Positions 33,360 to 41,986 of a stretch of 64,000 nt of DNA are shown here, one piece after another. This DNA comes from Hymenobacter sp. DG01. GTDB lineage: Bacteria; Bacteroidota; Bacteroidia; Cytophagales; Hymenobacteraceae. The notes under the pieces are model-generated. The model worked only from the letters and a program-made list of their open reading frames with translations, was not told the DNA's origin and did no database searches. The DNA lies in assembly GCF_006352025.1 (NCBI RefSeq), contig NZ_CP040936.1:3660001-3724000 (forward strand). The letters are read 5' to 3'. How positions within the stretch are numbered: position 1 is the stretch's first letter; every line of letters starts with the position of its first letter. The position numbers were made by a program, and so were the translations under genes.

Positions 33360-34730
33360 CTACCGCCGGGCCAGGTACGTTTCGCGGGCTTCACGTAGCA
33401 AATGCAGCAGCTCGGTGCGCTGCCGGAGCAGCTGCTCCATGCGGGGCCGCTGCTGCCGGAACAAGCGCAGGGCCCGCAGGCGCCGCAGTCGGCCAGCCAG
33501 GTTGCCCCAATAGCTCAGGGCGTAAAACCCCGACAGGGGCAGGCTTAGCAGATACAGCAGGGCCCACCCCCGGCTCTGGGTAAGGTGGTACACCAGAGCG
33601 GTTTGCCCCACATAGGCCAGCGTGAACGTGAGCATGCCCGTCACGAGCATGATGGGGGCCACAAATTCCGCATCCTGGGTGGCCCGCTTGGCCACCATCG
33701 ACGGGATGATGTAGGGCAGGTAGTTGTTCAGGGCTCCGTAGAGGTAGAACGGTGCCCCGGCCAGCAGCCGCAGGCTTGCCCCAAAGGCCCGGACCGCCCG
33801 GCTGCCGCCGCCGGGGCGCGCCTCCAGGGCTTCATCGGTCAGGCGCAGCTGGTGTAGCTGCTGGTGGTAGGCCCGCAGCTTCTCCTGGGCCTCGCCGAGG
33901 CGGTCGGCATCGTGCTCCTCAAAAAAGCGCACGGCCTTAAGTAGGGTACGGCTGAGCTGGAAGTTGTCGTAAAGCGTTTCCTCATCGTCCTGGATCAGGT
34001 GCTGGCCGAAGGTGCGCTCCACCTGCGTTACCAGCTCGTCTTCCTCATCGGTGCGCGTAATAACCAGGCGCGACTCCAGGCGGCGGCGAATTTCCTCGGT
34101 CAGCACGTCGGCGGCGGCCTCGGGGTTCTGGCGGTACTGCTCCGCGTAATCGGCTACCCGGATGGGCGGGGCCAAATCCATGAACACATCGGAGCGGAAG
34201 CGCTGCGGATCGAAGTAATTGATGCCCAGGGGCAGGATGTGCAGGCCCAGCTGAAAGTTGTGGCGGGCCTCAGCCCCCAGCGCAATGCGGGCCGCCCCGG
34301 TTTTCAGGGGCCGCAGCCGTCGCTCCGACACGCTGGTGCCCTCGGGAAAAATCATGATGGTACCACTGCGGTCAAAGTAGTCGTAGCAGCGCCCGAAAAT
34401 CTTCTCGTTGAGGGCTTCCAGCTGAGCCGGCGTCAGGGTTTCGGCCCCGGTTTCCACATCCTGGCGGCGGTAAATTGGAATGGAGTTGCCCGATTCCATG
34501 ATGGCCCGCAAGATGGGGTTCTTGAAAAACGTGCTCTTGGCCAGAAAGGCAATGGGCTGCCGCCGGTTCACGGCCGCCACCAGCGGGTCCATGAGGGTGT
34601 TGGGGTGGTTGCTGGCAATAAGCAGGGGCCCCGGCATGCGCAGCCGCTCCGGGTGGCGCACCTCCAGGCGACGAAAAAATACGCGCAGGGCCACCTGCAC
34701 GAGGGGCTTCATCACTGTGTAAAAGAGCAT
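33360..34730 (-). CDS. Lysophospholipid/glycerol-3-phosphate acyltransferase family protein
   Basis: A 456-residue protein from the ATG 34730 (MLFYTVMKPLVQVALRVFFRRLEV). Acyltransferase motif I reads LIASNHPNTLMDPLVAA, with the His and Asp separated by five residues instead of four, as in other Bacteroidota members; motif III is IMIFPEGTSVSERRLRPLKTGAARIAL. The second half has a helical segment and about 2-3 membrane spans (IMLVTGMLTFTLAYV; LLYLLSLPLSGFYALSYWG). It probably acylates lysophosphatidate or similar lipids at the inner membrane. A start at 34778 adds 16 residues and cannot be excluded. Confidence 0.85.
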   Translation of the reverse strand: MLFYTVMKPLVQVALRVFFRRLEVRHPERLRMPGPLLIASNHPNTLMDPLVAAVNRRQPIAFLAKSTFFKNPILRAIMESGNSIPIYRRQDVETGAETLTPAQLEALNEKIFGRCYDYFDRSGTIMIFPEGTSVSERRLRPLKTGAARIALGAEARHNFQLGLHILPLGINYFDPQRFRSDVFMDLAPPIRVADYAEQYRQNPEAAADVLTEEIRRRLESRLVITRTDEEDELVTQVERTFGQHLIQDDEETLYDNFQLSRTLLKAVRFFEEHDADRLGEAQEKLRAYHQQLHQLRLTDEALEARPGGGSRAVRAFGASLRLLAGAPFYLYGALNNYLPYIIPSMVAKRATQDAEFVAPIMLVTGMLTFTLAYVGQTALVYHLTQSRGWALLYLLSLPLSGFYALSYWGNLAGRLRRLRALRLFRQQRPRMEQLLRQRTELLHLLREARETYLARR

Positions 34731-35062
34731 GGCCGCAAGAAAGCTGTTTTTGGTGGGGTGGGAATTATACTCAACCATAGCCCCGGAGTTGCCGGGCACC
34801 TGCCGGCAACCTGCGCATTTTTCCGCCGGGCCCTTCCCCACAAGTTACCGGCTTCAGACTTTTCGGACCGGCAGAACCGGGGCCGCGAAACCGGCCCTGC
34901 GGACTGTGGCTGGGCTGCCTGGGTGCAGCAGGCCCGGCCGGCGGGACTTTTTGCTGGCCCGGGTGAAAGCGAAACCAGGCCGCCGGGGCCGACAAACCTT
35001 ACCGCCGTGCCGTAGAAGCCGGGCCGGGCAGGTCCGCGCAAATTCCCGCATCTTTGAAGCCC
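34731..35062. other. Intergenic region between divergent genes
   Basis: About 330 very GC-rich bases with several CCGGCC-type blocks that can form local hairpins. No gene, repeat family or clear promoter; CATCTTTG at 35049-35056 (7 of 8 matches to TAnnTTTG) lies just before the TPR gene. Confidence 0.35.
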
Positions 35063-35890
35063 ATGTTTGTTTTGCCCGTTATGCGCCTGCCCCTGCTTCT
35101 GCTGCTCCTGTTACTTGTGCCGGCGGTAGGATGGGCCCAAACAGCGCCGGCCACCGCCGATGCCGCCCAGGCTACGGCCCTGCGCCGGGCAAACCAGTTG
35201 GTGCTGGAGCGCAAGTACGAATCGGCGTGGAAGCTGCTGCGGCTGCTGGACCAGATGAACCTAGACCCGGCCGTGGCCCTGCAGAAAACCAGTCTGGCCC
35301 TCAACTACTACACTGCCACCGACGACCTGAAGCGCTTCGCCTTCCGCGACCTGAAGCTGCTGGACCTCTCCCCTGACAGCCTGCGCCAGCTGGGCGTCGA
35401 TACCCCGTACTACTCTTTTCCGGCCCGGCGGGTACTGGAAAAGCTCAAGAACAAGTACCCCGATAACTACAAGCTTAACCGCGCCCTCGGCGACTATTAT
35501 TTCACGGTGCAGCAGTGCGACTGCGCCGAGGAGGACTTGGGCGAGGACGAGGTGTTCCGGCGTACCATTCAGTATTACCAGCAGGCCCACGACCACGGCC
35601 AGGGCGACTACCTGTCGTATTTTGCCCTGGGCTACTCTTATCAGCGGCTGGGGCAGTTTCAGGAAAGCCTGGCGCCGTTCGTGCGCTCTATTCAGCTGCG
35701 CCCGAACTACGCCACGGCGCACCTGAATCTGGCCTTCGTGTATCTGGAGCTTAAGGACTTTGAAAAAGCCCAGACCCATGCCCGCCGCGCCGTAGAGCTG
35801 TTTCCCGATGACGCGCATAAGCAGGACGCCGCCTTCCTGCTCAGCCAGATTGAGGAGCGCATGAAGGCCACTGCTGCGAAACCGGAGTAG
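35063..35890 (+). CDS. Exported TPR protein
   Basis: A 275-residue protein. The signal peptide MRLPLLLLLLLLVPAVGWAQ (from Met7 of the chosen start) is followed by a helical region, then TPR-like repeats: YKLNRALGDYYFTVQQCDCAEED, GDYLSYFALGYSYQRLGQFQESLAPFVRSIQL, YATAHLNLAFVYLELKDFEKAQTHARRAVEL and DAAFLLSQIEERMK. Likely a periplasmic or outer-membrane scaffold protein. ATG 35063 is used; ATG 35081 would begin directly at the signal peptide. Partner unknown. Single-gene unit. Confidence 0.8.
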   Translation: MFVLPVMRLPLLLLLLLLVPAVGWAQTAPATADAAQATALRRANQLVLERKYESAWKLLRLLDQMNLDPAVALQKTSLALNYYTATDDLKRFAFRDLKLLDLSPDSLRQLGVDTPYYSFPARRVLEKLKNKYPDNYKLNRALGDYYFTVQQCDCAEEDLGEDEVFRRTIQYYQQAHDHGQGDYLSYFALGYSYQRLGQFQESLAPFVRSIQLRPNYATAHLNLAFVYLELKDFEKAQTHARRAVELFPDDAHKQDAAFLLSQIEERMKATAAKPE

Positions 35891-36029
35891 CCAGAGCGCA
35901 CCAGCCTCACGCACGGCCACAACAACTTGCTACCCTACCCCCGCCTGTCAACCTGAGCGGGAGCAAAGGATGAACAGGCGGAGGACACGTAATTAGTTTG
36001 TCTGGTAACCTCTCACTGGGCTTGGACTA

Positions 36030-37103
36030 CTACAGCGTAGTACCAGCCTTGAATGAGCCATCGTCCACGGATTTCAGGAAGCGGGTGAGGCCCCGGAAGT
36101 AGGTTTGCTGGTCGTCCCACATGCTCATGTGGCTGCCCTGGGGGCAAAGCAGGTAGTTGCCCTGCTTCACGCGGCGGCTCATTTCCTCCATGTCCTTGGG
36201 GTTCATGGTGTCAAACTGGCCACCAATCATGAGGGTGGGCACGGTAATCTGGCCCAGGTCGTTCCACCGGTCCCAGGTGAGCAGGCGGCCGGCGGTTTTG
36301 AACTCGTTGGGGCCCTGCATCAGCTCATACACATGCTGGTTGACGTGCTTAAAGGAGCGCGCCGCTGGTTCGGGCACTTCGGGCAGGCGCAGCAAGTGTT
36401 TGGAATAGTAGTTCTTGACTACCAGCGCCTCATAGGTGGGGTTGTGGTAGTCCTTCTTGGCCTCAAACTTCTCCAGCGAGTCCAGCAAGGTAGGGCGCAG
36501 CTGAGCCCGTAGGGTTTTGTTGTAGGCATCGTAGCGCGGAATGCTGGCTACCATATTCGAAATGACGAGGCCCGCCAGATGATCCTGGTGCTTAAGGGCG
36601 TACTCCAGGGCCAAGATGCCGCCCCAGGAGTGGCCCAGCACGTAAAACTTGTCAATGCCCAGGGCCTGGCGCACCTGTTCTACCTCATCCACAAACCGCT
36701 CGGTGCGCCACAGGTCGTCGTCCTTGGGCTGGTCGGAGTAATGGGAGCCGAGCTGGTCGTACTCGTAGAACTCGATGCCTTCCTGCGGAAAGAAGCTCTC
36801 GAAGCACTCAAAATACTCGTGGGTCATGGCCGGGCCGCCGTGTAGCAGCAGCACCTTGATCTTGCCCGTCCCGAACCGTTTGGTCCAGACGTTGAAGGCC
36901 CCCTTGGGCGTTTTGATGGGAATCATCTTCACGCCCCCATTGCGGACGCCCGATTCAAAGGGTTTCAGGTAAGCCGAGGGGGTAGCATTCGGGGCGGTGC
37001 TGCCAGGGGCCGAAGCCGCATCGGGCTTCTGCTGACAGCTGGTTATAAGCAGAGTAGCGGCCAGCAGTAGGCTGGCGGCGCGGGCGAGGGTAGGGATGGG
37101 CAT
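36030..37103 (-). CDS. Proline-iminopeptidase-family alpha/beta hydrolase, lipoprotein
   Basis: A 357-residue protein with a lipobox (LITSC, lipid Cys23), so it is envelope-anchored. Alpha/beta-hydrolase motifs: HGGPAMTHEY (oxyanion loop), GHSWGGILALEYALK (nucleophile Ser), GGQFDTMNP (Asp) and PQGSHMSMWDDQ (His). The family removes N-terminal proline or hydrolyses similar amides; exported members in Bacteroidota are common and their substrates are unknown. The first codons carry Pro/Ala-rich linker sequence. Single-gene unit. Confidence 0.9.
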   Translation of the reverse strand: MPIPTLARAASLLLAATLLITSCQQKPDAASAPGSTAPNATPSAYLKPFESGVRNGGVKMIPIKTPKGAFNVWTKRFGTGKIKVLLLHGGPAMTHEYFECFESFFPQEGIEFYEYDQLGSHYSDQPKDDDLWRTERFVDEVEQVRQALGIDKFYVLGHSWGGILALEYALKHQDHLAGLVISNMVASIPRYDAYNKTLRAQLRPTLLDSLEKFEAKKDYHNPTYEALVVKNYYSKHLLRLPEVPEPAARSFKHVNQHVYELMQGPNEFKTAGRLLTWDRWNDLGQITVPTLMIGGQFDTMNPKDMEEMSRRVKQGNYLLCPQGSHMSMWDDQQTYFRGLTRFLKSVDDGSFKAGTTL

Positions 37104-37216
37104 AGGGCGGGTTTAGTTGATTTCTTAATGATAGCAAGAACGAAGTAAACCTGCTGCCGTCATAGCGAGTACGGCGAAGCTATCCGCCCTGACCAACGTG
37201 CTACCCCCACTAACGC

Positions 37217-37254
37217 GGCAAACCCTTGACGGCTGGTAGCGCCAAGGGTTTGCC
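37217..37254. terminator. Hairpin upstream of the proline-iminopeptidase-like gene
   Basis: GGCAAACCCTTG (37217-37228) pairs exactly with CAAGGGTTTGCC (37243-37254), 14-nt loop. It belongs with the hairpins at 33241-33312 and 48981-49019. It also follows the aromatic operon and family A repeat on the minus strand. Confidence 0.55.
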
Positions 37255-37294
37255 AGGATGAAGTGCTATAAGGTGTGGAAAGCAGCAAAACCAA

Positions 37295-37393
37295 AACGTC
37301 ATGTCGAGCTTGCCGAGACATCTCGCATGCTGACGTAGGAATTACTACCCCAACGATTCGAGCGAGATGTCTCGGCAAGCTCGACATGACGTT
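37295..37393. repeat. Dispersed inverted repeat, family A, copy 3
   Basis: Perfect 32-bp arms (37295-37326 and 37362-37393) with a 35-nt spacer. The arm reads AACGTCATGTCGAGCTTGCC and GAGACATCTCGC, a variant of copies 1 and 2 in which changes in one arm are matched by changes in the other. It sits 21 nt after the DAHP synthase stop codon. Confidence 0.88.
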
Positions 37394-37414
37394 CTGGCTT
37401 TACCTTATCACCCA

Positions 37415-38521
37415 CTACTCCAGATTCTCGCGGTTCATCACGCGGTTCTGGCGGTTGATGGACTCCAGGTGCACGGCGTCGAAGTATTTGAGGATGAAGT
37501 CGCGGGTGAGGCCCAGCCGGTTACCCTGCTGAATGCCGCGCTCCAGAATCTCGTTCCAGCGGCTGGTTTGCAGAATGGTGATGCCGTTATCCTTCTTGTA
37601 CTGTCCGATGCTCTCGGCTACCTGCATGCGGCGGCCCAATAGGTGCAGAATCTCATCATCGAGCTGGTTGATTTGGGTACGCAGCTGATTGAGCTTGTTG
37701 AGAAACTCCTGCTGGTCGGTGGTTTCGTGGCGCCAGATCAGGCCGTCGAGCAGCTCCGCGAGGCGCTGGGGCGTTACCTGCTGCTTGGCGTCGCTCCAGG
37801 CATTGTCGGGGTCAATGTGCGACTCCAGCATCAGCCCGTCGAAGTCCAGGTCGATGCTTTTCTGGGCCACGCTGGCCAGGCCAGTGCGGTTGCCGCAGAT
37901 GTGGCTCGGGTCGCAGATGATGGGGAGGTCGGGCAGGCGGCGCTTCATCTCAATCGGCAGGTGCCACATGGGGGCGTTGCGGTACTCGGTGTTGCCGTAG
38001 CTGGCGAAGCCCCGGTGAATCAGCCCGATTTTCTGGTTGCCTACCTTGGCCAGGCGCTCCACGGCGCCCATCCACAGCTCCAGGTCGGGGTGCACGGGGT
38101 TCTTGATGAACACCGGAATATCTACGCCCCGCAGCGCATCGGCCAGGGCCTGCACCGAGAAGGGGTTTACCGTGGTGCGGGCCCCAATCCAGAGCACGTC
38201 CACATCGAAGGCCAAGGCGTCTTCTACGTGCTTGGGTGTAGCTACTTCCACGGTGGTGGGCAGGCCCGTCAGCTGCTTGGCGCGCTGCAGCCAGGGGAGG
38301 CCCTTGGTGCCAATGCCCTCGAACAGACCGGGTTTGGTGCGGGGCTTCCAGATGCCGGCCCGGAGCATATCTACCTTGCCGGTGGCGGCTAGCTGAGTGC
38401 AGGTGGCAATAAGCTGTTCCTCGGTTTCGGCCGAGCACGGCCCGGAAATGATAAGCGGCTTTTTGGCAAGGAATTTCGGGTGCTCAGCCGCGTCGGCAGG
38501 AGAGGTGAGTAGCTGTTCCAT
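37415..38521 (-). CDS. Bifunctional 3-deoxy-7-phosphoheptulonate synthase/chorismate mutase
   Basis: A 368-residue protein. Residues about 1-265 are a KDO8P-type DAHP synthase (IISGPCSAETEEQL; RAGIWKPRTKPGLFEGIGTKGL; IHRGFASYGNTEYRNAP; IICDPSHICGN; LMLESHIDPDNAWSDA). Residues about 275-368 are an AroQ-type chorismate mutase helix set (LNQLRTQINQLDDEILHLLGRRMQVAESIGQYKK). It condenses phosphoenolpyruvate and erythrose-4-phosphate, and rearranges chorismate to prephenate. It is the last gene of the pheA-aminotransferase-tyrA unit, though separated from tyrA by 209 nt holding a family C repeat. Confidence 0.95.
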   Translation of the reverse strand: MEQLLTSPADAAEHPKFLAKKPLIISGPCSAETEEQLIATCTQLAATGKVDMLRAGIWKPRTKPGLFEGIGTKGLPWLQRAKQLTGLPTTVEVATPKHVEDALAFDVDVLWIGARTTVNPFSVQALADALRGVDIPVFIKNPVHPDLELWMGAVERLAKVGNQKIGLIHRGFASYGNTEYRNAPMWHLPIEMKRRLPDLPIICDPSHICGNRTGLASVAQKSIDLDFDGLMLESHIDPDNAWSDAKQQVTPQRLAELLDGLIWRHETTDQQEFLNKLNQLRTQINQLDDEILHLLGRRMQVAESIGQYKKDNGITILQTSRWNEILERGIQQGNRLGLTRDFILKYFDAVHLESINRQNRVMNRENLE

Positions 38522-38552
38522 GAGTATGTTGAGGTTTTGTGTCTGCGATGGG

Positions 38553-38722
38553 GTAGCGCGGACTTTAGTCCGCTGCCAGCTTTTTAGCTGAATCGGAGCG
38601 GCAGATTAGCGCTAGAAGCTAGAAAGTTAGCTCCCCTCCTTTCTAAAGAAGGGAGTGTAGCTTAGCTCTAGTCCGCAACTTGAGTTACCTAAATCGGAGC
38701 GGCGGACTAAAGTCCGCGCTAC
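38553..38722. repeat. Dispersed inverted repeat, family C, copy 2
   Basis: Perfect 21-bp arms (38553-38573 and 38702-38722; GTAGCGCGGACTTTAGTCCG type) enclose 128 nt that hold smaller palindromes, such as a CTCCTTTCTAAAGAAGGGAG-like one near 38634-38655. It lies inside the aromatic operon between tyrA and the DAHP synthase gene. Confidence 0.85.
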
Positions 38723-38730
38723 ACGGGTTC

Positions 38731-39576
38731 CTACTTCAAAATCTTCCTGATCAAATTCGCCTGTTCGATTTGCTGATAAACAGCCGAGTAGTCTTCCTGA
38801 TGGATCAGCTCACGCAGATGCTGCAGCTGGTGAATGTGCTCGTCGAGCACGTCCAGCACGTTCACGCGGTTCTGGCGGAAGATGGGCACCCACATATCCG
38901 GCGAGCTTTTGGCCAGGCGCACCGTCGATTCAAAGCCGCCGCTGGCCAAAGCAAAGATTTGCTGTTCTTCCTTTTCCTTCTCTAACACCGTGAGGGCTAG
39001 CGCGAAAGAGGTAATGTGGGAAATATGCGAGATGTAGGCCGTGTGCAGGTCGTGGGCCGTGGCATCCATGTACACCAGCTGCATGGCCAGGCGGCCGAAT
39101 ACGGCCTCCACCCGGGCCACGGCGTCCTCGGCGCTGCGGGCCGCGTCGCAGATAACCAGGGTTTTGCCCTTAAACAAGCCCGGCACCGCCGCCGAAGGGC
39201 CGGAGTACTCAGTGCCGGCCATGGGGTGCACGGCCACAAACCGGGTGCGGTGGGGGTGGGCTTCCACGGCGGCCAGCAGGGTAGCCTTGGTCGAGCCCAC
39301 ATCGATGACCACCTGGCGGTCGGTGGCCGCGTCCAGTACTTGGGGTAGCACACCCAGCATGGCGTCCATGGGCACGGCCACCACTACCAGGTCGGCGCGC
39401 TGCACGGCTTCGGCTAAGTCGTTTGCTACCTCATCTACCAGCCCTAAAGCTATGGCTTGCCGCTGGTTTTCAGGGCTGTGGTCCACTCCAATGATGTGGT
39501 GGGCTAGGCCGGTTTCCTTGAGGCTAAGGGCCAGCGAGCCGCCAATCAGGCCTATTCCGATGATAGTAACTACCAT
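38731..39576 (-). CDS. tyrA: Prephenate dehydrogenase
   Basis: A 281-residue TyrA-type protein. NAD-binding start VVTIIGIGLIGGSLALSLKETG, then VVVAVPMDAMLGVLP, VIDVGSTKATLLAAV, FVAVHPMAGTEYSGPSAA and ATAHDLHTAYISHISHITSFALAL, the helical part that closes over prephenate. It oxidatively decarboxylates prephenate to 4-hydroxyphenylpyruvate for tyrosine synthesis. It follows the aminotransferase gene by 96 nt on the same strand; the DAHP synthase gene follows. No fused ACT or chorismate-mutase domain. Confidence 0.95.
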   Translation of the reverse strand: MVVTIIGIGLIGGSLALSLKETGLAHHIIGVDHSPENQRQAIALGLVDEVANDLAEAVQRADLVVVAVPMDAMLGVLPQVLDAATDRQVVIDVGSTKATLLAAVEAHPHRTRFVAVHPMAGTEYSGPSAAVPGLFKGKTLVICDAARSAEDAVARVEAVFGRLAMQLVYMDATAHDLHTAYISHISHITSFALALTVLEKEKEEQQIFALASGGFESTVRLAKSSPDMWVPIFRQNRVNVLDVLDEHIHQLQHLRELIHQEDYSAVYQQIEQANLIRKILK

Positions 39577-39672
39577 GTGGTGAGATAGTGAAATGGTGAG
39601 TTTGGATGATCTGCCGTCAGCACGACTCTGCGCCTTCTGCGAAACCCTCTGCGCCCTCTGCGGGCTAAAAAA

Positions 39673-40836
39673 TCAGGATACAGCCCGTACCCGCTCCAAT
39701 GCCGCCTGCAGCACCTCCGTGGTCTGGCACAAACTCACCCGGATAAACCCGTTGCCGTTGCTGCCAAAGATGCCGCCCGGCGTAATGAACACATTGGCGT
39801 TATAGAGCAGCTCGTCGCTGAGGGCGTAGCCATCGGCATACCCGGCCGGAATGGTGGCCCACACAAACAAGCCTACCTGGTTCCGGCTGTACGAGCACCC
39901 GATGACGTCGAGCAGCTCAAACACCAGTTCCCGGCGGGCGGCGTAGTGGGCGTTCAGCTCCTGGTACCAGGTAGCATCCAGGTTGAGGGCTTCCACGGCG
40001 GCCAGCTGCACCGGCAGAAACATCCCGGAGTCGAGGTTGCTCTTGAAGCGCAGCACCTCCTGCAGCAGATCGGCCCGGCCTGCCAGCATGCCCACGCGCC
40101 ACCCGGCCATGTTGTGCGACTTACTCAGAGAGTTCAGCTCCAGCACCACCTCCCGCGCGCCCGGCACGGCCAGCAGGCTCTGGGGCTGCTCCGTGTTCAG
40201 GATAAAGCTGTACGGGTTGTCGTGAACCAGCAGGATGTTATGCTCTGTGGCGAAGGTCACCAGCTTCGCGAAGAACGCGGTATCGGCGGCGGTACCAGTG
40301 GGCATGTGGGGGTAGTTTACCCACATCAGCTTCACCCGGCTCAGGTCGCGGCGGGCCAAAGTTTCCAGGTCGGGCAGCCAGTGGTTGCCGGCGGTTAGGT
40401 CGTACTCCACGGGGGTAGCGCCGCTCAGGTGGGCGGCAGCCCGATAGGCGGGGTAGCCTGGGTTGGGAATCAGCACCTCGTCGCCGGCCTCCAGAAATGT
40501 CATGCTCACATGAATAATGCCCTCCTTGGAACCCAGCAGGGGTAGGATTTCCGCTTCCGGGTCTAGCGTTACGCCGTACTGCCGCTGGTACCAGCCGGCC
40601 ATGGCCTGGCGCAGGGCGGGCACCCCCTTGTAGCTCTGGTAGGCGTGCGTATTGGGCTGCTCGGCCGCTTGCGTGAGAGCCGCTACTACCCTGGGGTGAG
40701 GCGGCAGATCAGGAGAGCCAATGCCCAGGTTGATGATCTGCTTGCCGGCTTTGTTGAGGCCGTCAATTTCCCGCAGCTTCTGCGAGAAGTAGTACTCCTG
40801 AGTATGCTGAAGGCGGCTGGCTACGGAAACGTGCAT
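39673..40836 (-). CDS. Class I/II PLP-dependent aminotransferase (aromatic pathway)
   Basis: A 387-residue aminotransferase from the ATG 40836 (MHVSVASRLQHTQEYYFSQK). Motifs: IINLGIGSPDLPPHP, AYQSYKGVPALRQAMAGWY, LLGSKEGIIHV, MWVNYPHMPTGTAA, and the PLP-lysine region LNSLSKSHNMAGWRVGMLAG. Between pheA and tyrA it most likely transaminates phenylpyruvate and 4-hydroxyphenylpyruvate (or prephenate) to phenylalanine and tyrosine. Open frame continues upstream through the repeat into pheA but without family similarity. Substrate is inferred from position. Confidence 0.92.
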   Translation of the reverse strand: MHVSVASRLQHTQEYYFSQKLREIDGLNKAGKQIINLGIGSPDLPPHPRVVAALTQAAEQPNTHAYQSYKGVPALRQAMAGWYQRQYGVTLDPEAEILPLLGSKEGIIHVSMTFLEAGDEVLIPNPGYPAYRAAAHLSGATPVEYDLTAGNHWLPDLETLARRDLSRVKLMWVNYPHMPTGTAADTAFFAKLVTFATEHNILLVHDNPYSFILNTEQPQSLLAVPGAREVVLELNSLSKSHNMAGWRVGMLAGRADLLQEVLRFKSNLDSGMFLPVQLAAVEALNLDATWYQELNAHYAARRELVFELLDVIGCSYSRNQVGLFVWATIPAGYADGYALSDELLYNANVFITPGGIFGSNGNGFIRVSLCQTTEVLQAALERVRAVS

Positions 40837-40860
40837 AGGGCTTTTTATGAGTTCTTTTCT

Positions 40861-40952
40861 GTCGTCCTGAATGAAGCGAAGGACCTTAACCGCTTCGTTG
40901 GGGGTAGGGAAAATGAGCTTCTTTAGAGGTCCTTCGCTCTGCTCAGGATGAC
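40861..40952. repeat. Dispersed inverted repeat, family B, copy 2
   Basis: Arms 40861-40886 and 40927-40952 pair imperfectly around the shared cores GTCNTCCTGA and GCGAAGGACCT, as in copy 1 at 18498-18593. It is located between pheA and the aminotransferase gene, inside the operon. Confidence 0.8.
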
Positions 40953-40975
40953 GGAGAAAGGCAGTTGCTGTATTC

Positions 40976-41806
40976 TTAATGCGTATCGCCCTTATGATAA
41001 ACTCCCAGCACTTCCAGACCCTCCGTAAGTGGAGTAATGGCCTGGATAGCAGCCTGCAGCTGTTCAGGCTGCTCGAATTCCAGGTCGGCGTGGAAGTAGT
41101 AGTGCCAGGTGCTGCCCGGCTTGGGGCATGACTGCAGCTTGGATAGGTTGATGCCCAGCTCGGCAATGCGCACCAGTACCCGCGCCAGACTGCCCTGAGC
41201 GTGAGCAGTATGGAAGTAGAGCGAGGCTTTGTTGGGCTGCTCCACCTCCCGGGCATTTTCGGGGCGGGCTACCACCAGAAAACGGGTGTAGTTCTTTTTC
41301 TCGGAGTGGATATCGGCCTGCAGAATGGGCAACCCGAACAGCTCTGAGGCCAGGGTGCCGGCCACGGCCGCCACGCCCGCGCGGCTACCCTCCCGGATGC
41401 GCTGGGCGCTCAGGGCCGTATCCTCCGTTTCCACCAGGCGCCAGTGTGGGTAGCGGCTGAGGTAGTCGGCGCACTGCAGCAGGGCCATGGGGTGGGAGTG
41501 CACTTCGGTAATATCCTCCAGTTGCTGTCCCGGCAGGGCCATCAGGTGCTGGCGGATGTGCAGATACGTCTCGCCCATCACCCGCAGCCCCGACTTGCGT
41601 AGCAAGGTGTAGTTGGGCAGAATGCTGCCGGCAATGGAGTTTTCGATGGCCAGTACCGCCGCCCCGGCCGTGCCCCGCACCACCGAATTCACTACCTCTC
41701 CAAACGTGGCGCAGGTCACTACCTCCACCGCCGGGCTAAAGAAGCGCCGGGCGGCTATCTGGTGGAAACTGCCTTCGAAACCCTGAATGGCAACGGCTGG
41801 GAGCAT
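40976..41806 (-). CDS. pheA: Prephenate dehydratase
   Basis: A 276-residue protein. Catalytic part: VAIQGFEGSFHQIAA, VLAIENSIAGSILPNYTLL, VHSHPMALLQCADYL, and TRFLVVARP, in the usual order. C-terminal ACT domain (about 185-270): ASLYFHTAHAQGSLARVLVRIAELGINLSKLQSCP, the allosteric phenylalanine-binding module. It converts prephenate to phenylpyruvate. It is the first structural gene of the aromatic unit, and its 5' leader (41807-42165) carries two Phe/Tyr leader peptides and two terminators, so both enzyme feedback and transcription attenuation are expected. Confidence 0.96.
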   Translation of the reverse strand: MLPAVAIQGFEGSFHQIAARRFFSPAVEVVTCATFGEVVNSVVRGTAGAAVLAIENSIAGSILPNYTLLRKSGLRVMGETYLHIRQHLMALPGQQLEDITEVHSHPMALLQCADYLSRYPHWRLVETEDTALSAQRIREGSRAGVAAVAGTLASELFGLPILQADIHSEKKNYTRFLVVARPENAREVEQPNKASLYFHTAHAQGSLARVLVRIAELGINLSKLQSCPKPGSTWHYYFHADLEFEQPEQLQAAIQAITPLTEGLEVLGVYHKGDTH

Positions 41807-41829
41807 GATATTGGTAGTGAAAGGGTACT

Positions 41830-41857
41830 AAAAAAGGCCTCCGGAGTGCGGGGCCTT
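41830..41857 (-). terminator. Attenuator terminator 2, before pheA
   Basis: On the minus strand AAGGCC-CCG (41849-41857) pairs with CGG-A-GGCCTT (41834-41843) with one bulged A, and six T follow (complement of 41830-41835). It lies 27 nt after leader peptide 2 and 24 nt before pheA. Region 41902-41908 (CCGGGCC) in leader 2 can pair with the left arm and could act as antiterminator. Confidence 0.8.
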
Positions 41858-41884
41858 GGGTTTGTGGTGAAGGCTGCTCGTAGG

Positions 41885-41965
41885 TCAGCTTCGGCAAACA
41901 GGGCCCGGCTTCTTTGTAAAAAAGAAGCGGTAATAGCCGTAATAAAAGAAAGCTGGGGTGAGCAT
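41885..41965 (-). CDS. Phe/Tyr-rich leader peptide 2 of the pheA operon
   Basis: A 26-residue ORF: ATG at 41965, TGA at 41885-41887. It begins MLTPA and continues FFYYGYYRFFF, i.e. nine Phe/Tyr codons in eleven, then a basic, Pro-containing tail. It lies between terminator 1 and terminator 2. Its Phe/Tyr run overlaps one arm (41921-41928) of a hairpin GCTTCTTT/AAAGAAGC (other arm 41908-41915), so a ribosome stalled for lack of charged tRNA would disturb that hairpin. Too short for a functional product; read as a regulatory leader peptide. Confidence 0.85.
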   Translation of the reverse strand: MLTPAFFYYGYYRFFFTKKPGPVCRS

Positions 41966-41986
41966 GAGAAGCTAGTGCGTAAGCGT

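Noticed and set aside
40837..41256. In-frame upstream extension of the aminotransferase through a repeat into pheA
   Set aside because: It crosses the family B repeat and the pheA coding region; aminotransferase similarity starts only at MHVSVASRL (40836).
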